A program made the translations under genes and the position numbers. From Candidatus Tenderia electrophaga (GTDB taxonomy: Bacteria > Pseudomonadota > Gammaproteobacteria > Tenderiales > Tenderiaceae): a DNA stretch of 64,000 bases. How positions within the stretch are numbered: position 1 is the stretch's first letter; each line of letters begins with the position of its first letter. This document shows, one piece after another, positions 63,346 to 64,000 of the stretch. The notes under the pieces are model-generated. The model ran no database searches, was not told where the DNA came from, and saw nothing but the letters and a program-made list of their open reading frames with translations. The DNA lies in assembly GCA_001447805.1 (NCBI GenBank), contig CP013099.1, forward strand, positions 372,001 to 436,000, read 5' to 3'.

Positions 63346-64000
63346 CTAAAAATATTTTCCGAAATAGATGCGCCCGCCCTGGCGGGCACCGCCGCTGGCC
63401 TCGATGCCGACGACGCCGCGATCCGCCGTTTCCAGAATTAGACCGGCGCACTGGCCGCTGTCATCGCGGTTGTCCAAGTCTTGCTGTGAAGCCGCCGTAC
63501 CCTTTAATTCCTGCTCAGCCTCCACGCTCAGAGCGAATACACAGCCGTAGAATTTGAAGCCACCGCCCAGGCGCAAGCTGGCCCACAAGCGTGCTTCGCC
63601 CTGGGTCCAATCCAGTTCCAGGGTGTCGCCGCCCACTTCCTCGCGGCTGTCGTAGTAGTTGTATTCCAGATCGAGCCCGGCCTGCAGTCGGTTACGTTCT
63701 GCGGTGCGGCTATTGAACCCCAGGCCGGCGTAATAGCCGGAAGGGTCGAAATTTAACGCCGTGCTGTCGTATTCATGCTCCGCTCCGAGACGTCCCAAAC
63801 GCAGCGCCAGTCCAATCCATGGCGTAACGTGCTCGCGATAGCTGAAGCCGAAGCTGTTGGCTTCCAGGCGGGTGCCCCCTTCCAGCGGGATGCGCTGTTG
63901 TTCGAACTCCAGTTCAAAATAGAAAGGATACGCGCTGCTGGCTGTGACCGCCGTGGGTAGGATGCCGGCGGCGAGACCCAGGCATAAGGCGACGGTGGGT
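63346..64000 (-). CDS. Outer-membrane protein (5' end outside the window)
   Basis: The frame is open to the window end. The 217 visible codons begin with the tail of a signal peptide (LCLGLAAGILPTAVTASSA), followed by beta-strand-like segments (YPFYFELEFEQQRI) and end GGRIYFGKYF with terminal Phe. It looks like a medium-size barrel; two Cys pairs may form disulfides. Convergent with the barrel gene before it, 13 bases apart. Confidence 0.7.
   Translation of the reverse strand, partial: PTVALCLGLAAGILPTAVTASSAYPFYFELEFEQQRIPLEGGTRLEANSFGFSYREHVTPWIGLALRLGRLGAEHEYDSTALNFDPSGYYAGLGFNSRTAERNRLQAGLDLEYNYYDSREEVGGDTLELDWTQGEARLWASLRLGGGFKFYGCVFALSVEAEQELKGTAASQQDLDNRDDSGQCAGLILETADRGVVGIEASGGARQGGRIYFGKYF

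Overview
The window looks like a contiguous piece of the chromosome of a GC-rich gammaproteobacterium, probably a sulfur-oxidising lineage. The gene content is gammaproteobacterial throughout: zapA / 6S RNA / 5-formyl-THF cyclo-ligase, pepP-ubiH-ubiI, lexA with an SOS partner, pcm, mazG, hrpA, apaG, srkA, purT and a split gcvPA/gcvPB. The sulfur link is a type I sulfide:quinone oxidoreductase with its three redox cysteines (C128, C160, C354), close to the Acidithiobacillus enzyme as I recall it. I cannot name a genus. No transposase, prophage, CRISPR array, tRNA or rRNA gene was seen.

Layout. 1-5.9 kb: 3' part of mtfA, zapE, then a redox island of sqr, a 26-codon CydX-like gene, a periplasmic c-type haem DUF3365 protein and a divergent sigma-54 activator; a strong -24/-12 promoter faces the DUF3365 gene. 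5.9-12.6 kb: housekeeping genes (rpiA, ilvA, PilZ and EVE proteins, 5-FCL), 6S RNA and the division genes zapA and a ZapB-like coiled coil. 12.6-19.5 kb: UPF0149, pepP, ubiH, ubiI, and a BamD-like lipoprotein with two SPOR domains. 19.5-29 kb: globin, 2OG oxygenase, msrB, an OmpR-type two-component system, a Fur-boxed ferric-iron ABC system without its ATPase, an Lpp-like lipoprotein and two L,D-transpeptidases, one with a SPOR domain.

29-36.6 kb: a tandem glycine riboswitch with a clear terminator precedes lipA-gcvT-gcvH-gcvPA-tpx-gcvPB-dgkA-pfkB. Lipoyl synthase and its substrate protein GcvH are thus placed under the same glycine sensor, and a MITE-like inverted repeat lies between tpx and gcvPB. 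36.6-42 kb: a hybrid PAS kinase, a SulA/ImuA-type gene overlapping lexA (two SOS boxes), and an unusual double cNMP-binding / rhodanese / transmembrane protein. 42-48 kb: DUF6763, pcm, a cNMP-binding-fold protein, DUF2835, mazG, a tetrahaem cytochrome fused to a nucleotidase-like domain, a DMT transporter behind an attenuator-like leader, and an Hsp20.

48-64 kb: M28 peptidase, hrpA, an MscS channel, apaG, arsC, a receiver-adenylate cyclase, srkA, a double-receiver protein, grxC, purT, an HDOD protein, cysK and two outer-membrane-type proteins. The double-receiver and HDOD genes each carry a near-perfect sigma-28 (FliA) promoter, suggesting a motile cell that co-expresses them with flagellar class genes. 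The receiver-cyclase and the cyclic-nucleotide-binding proteins suggest an active cyclic nucleotide circuit. The most unusual items are the cNMP-rhodanese protein, the sigma-54/DUF3365 module, the CydX-like gene next to sqr, and the leader of the DMT transporter.
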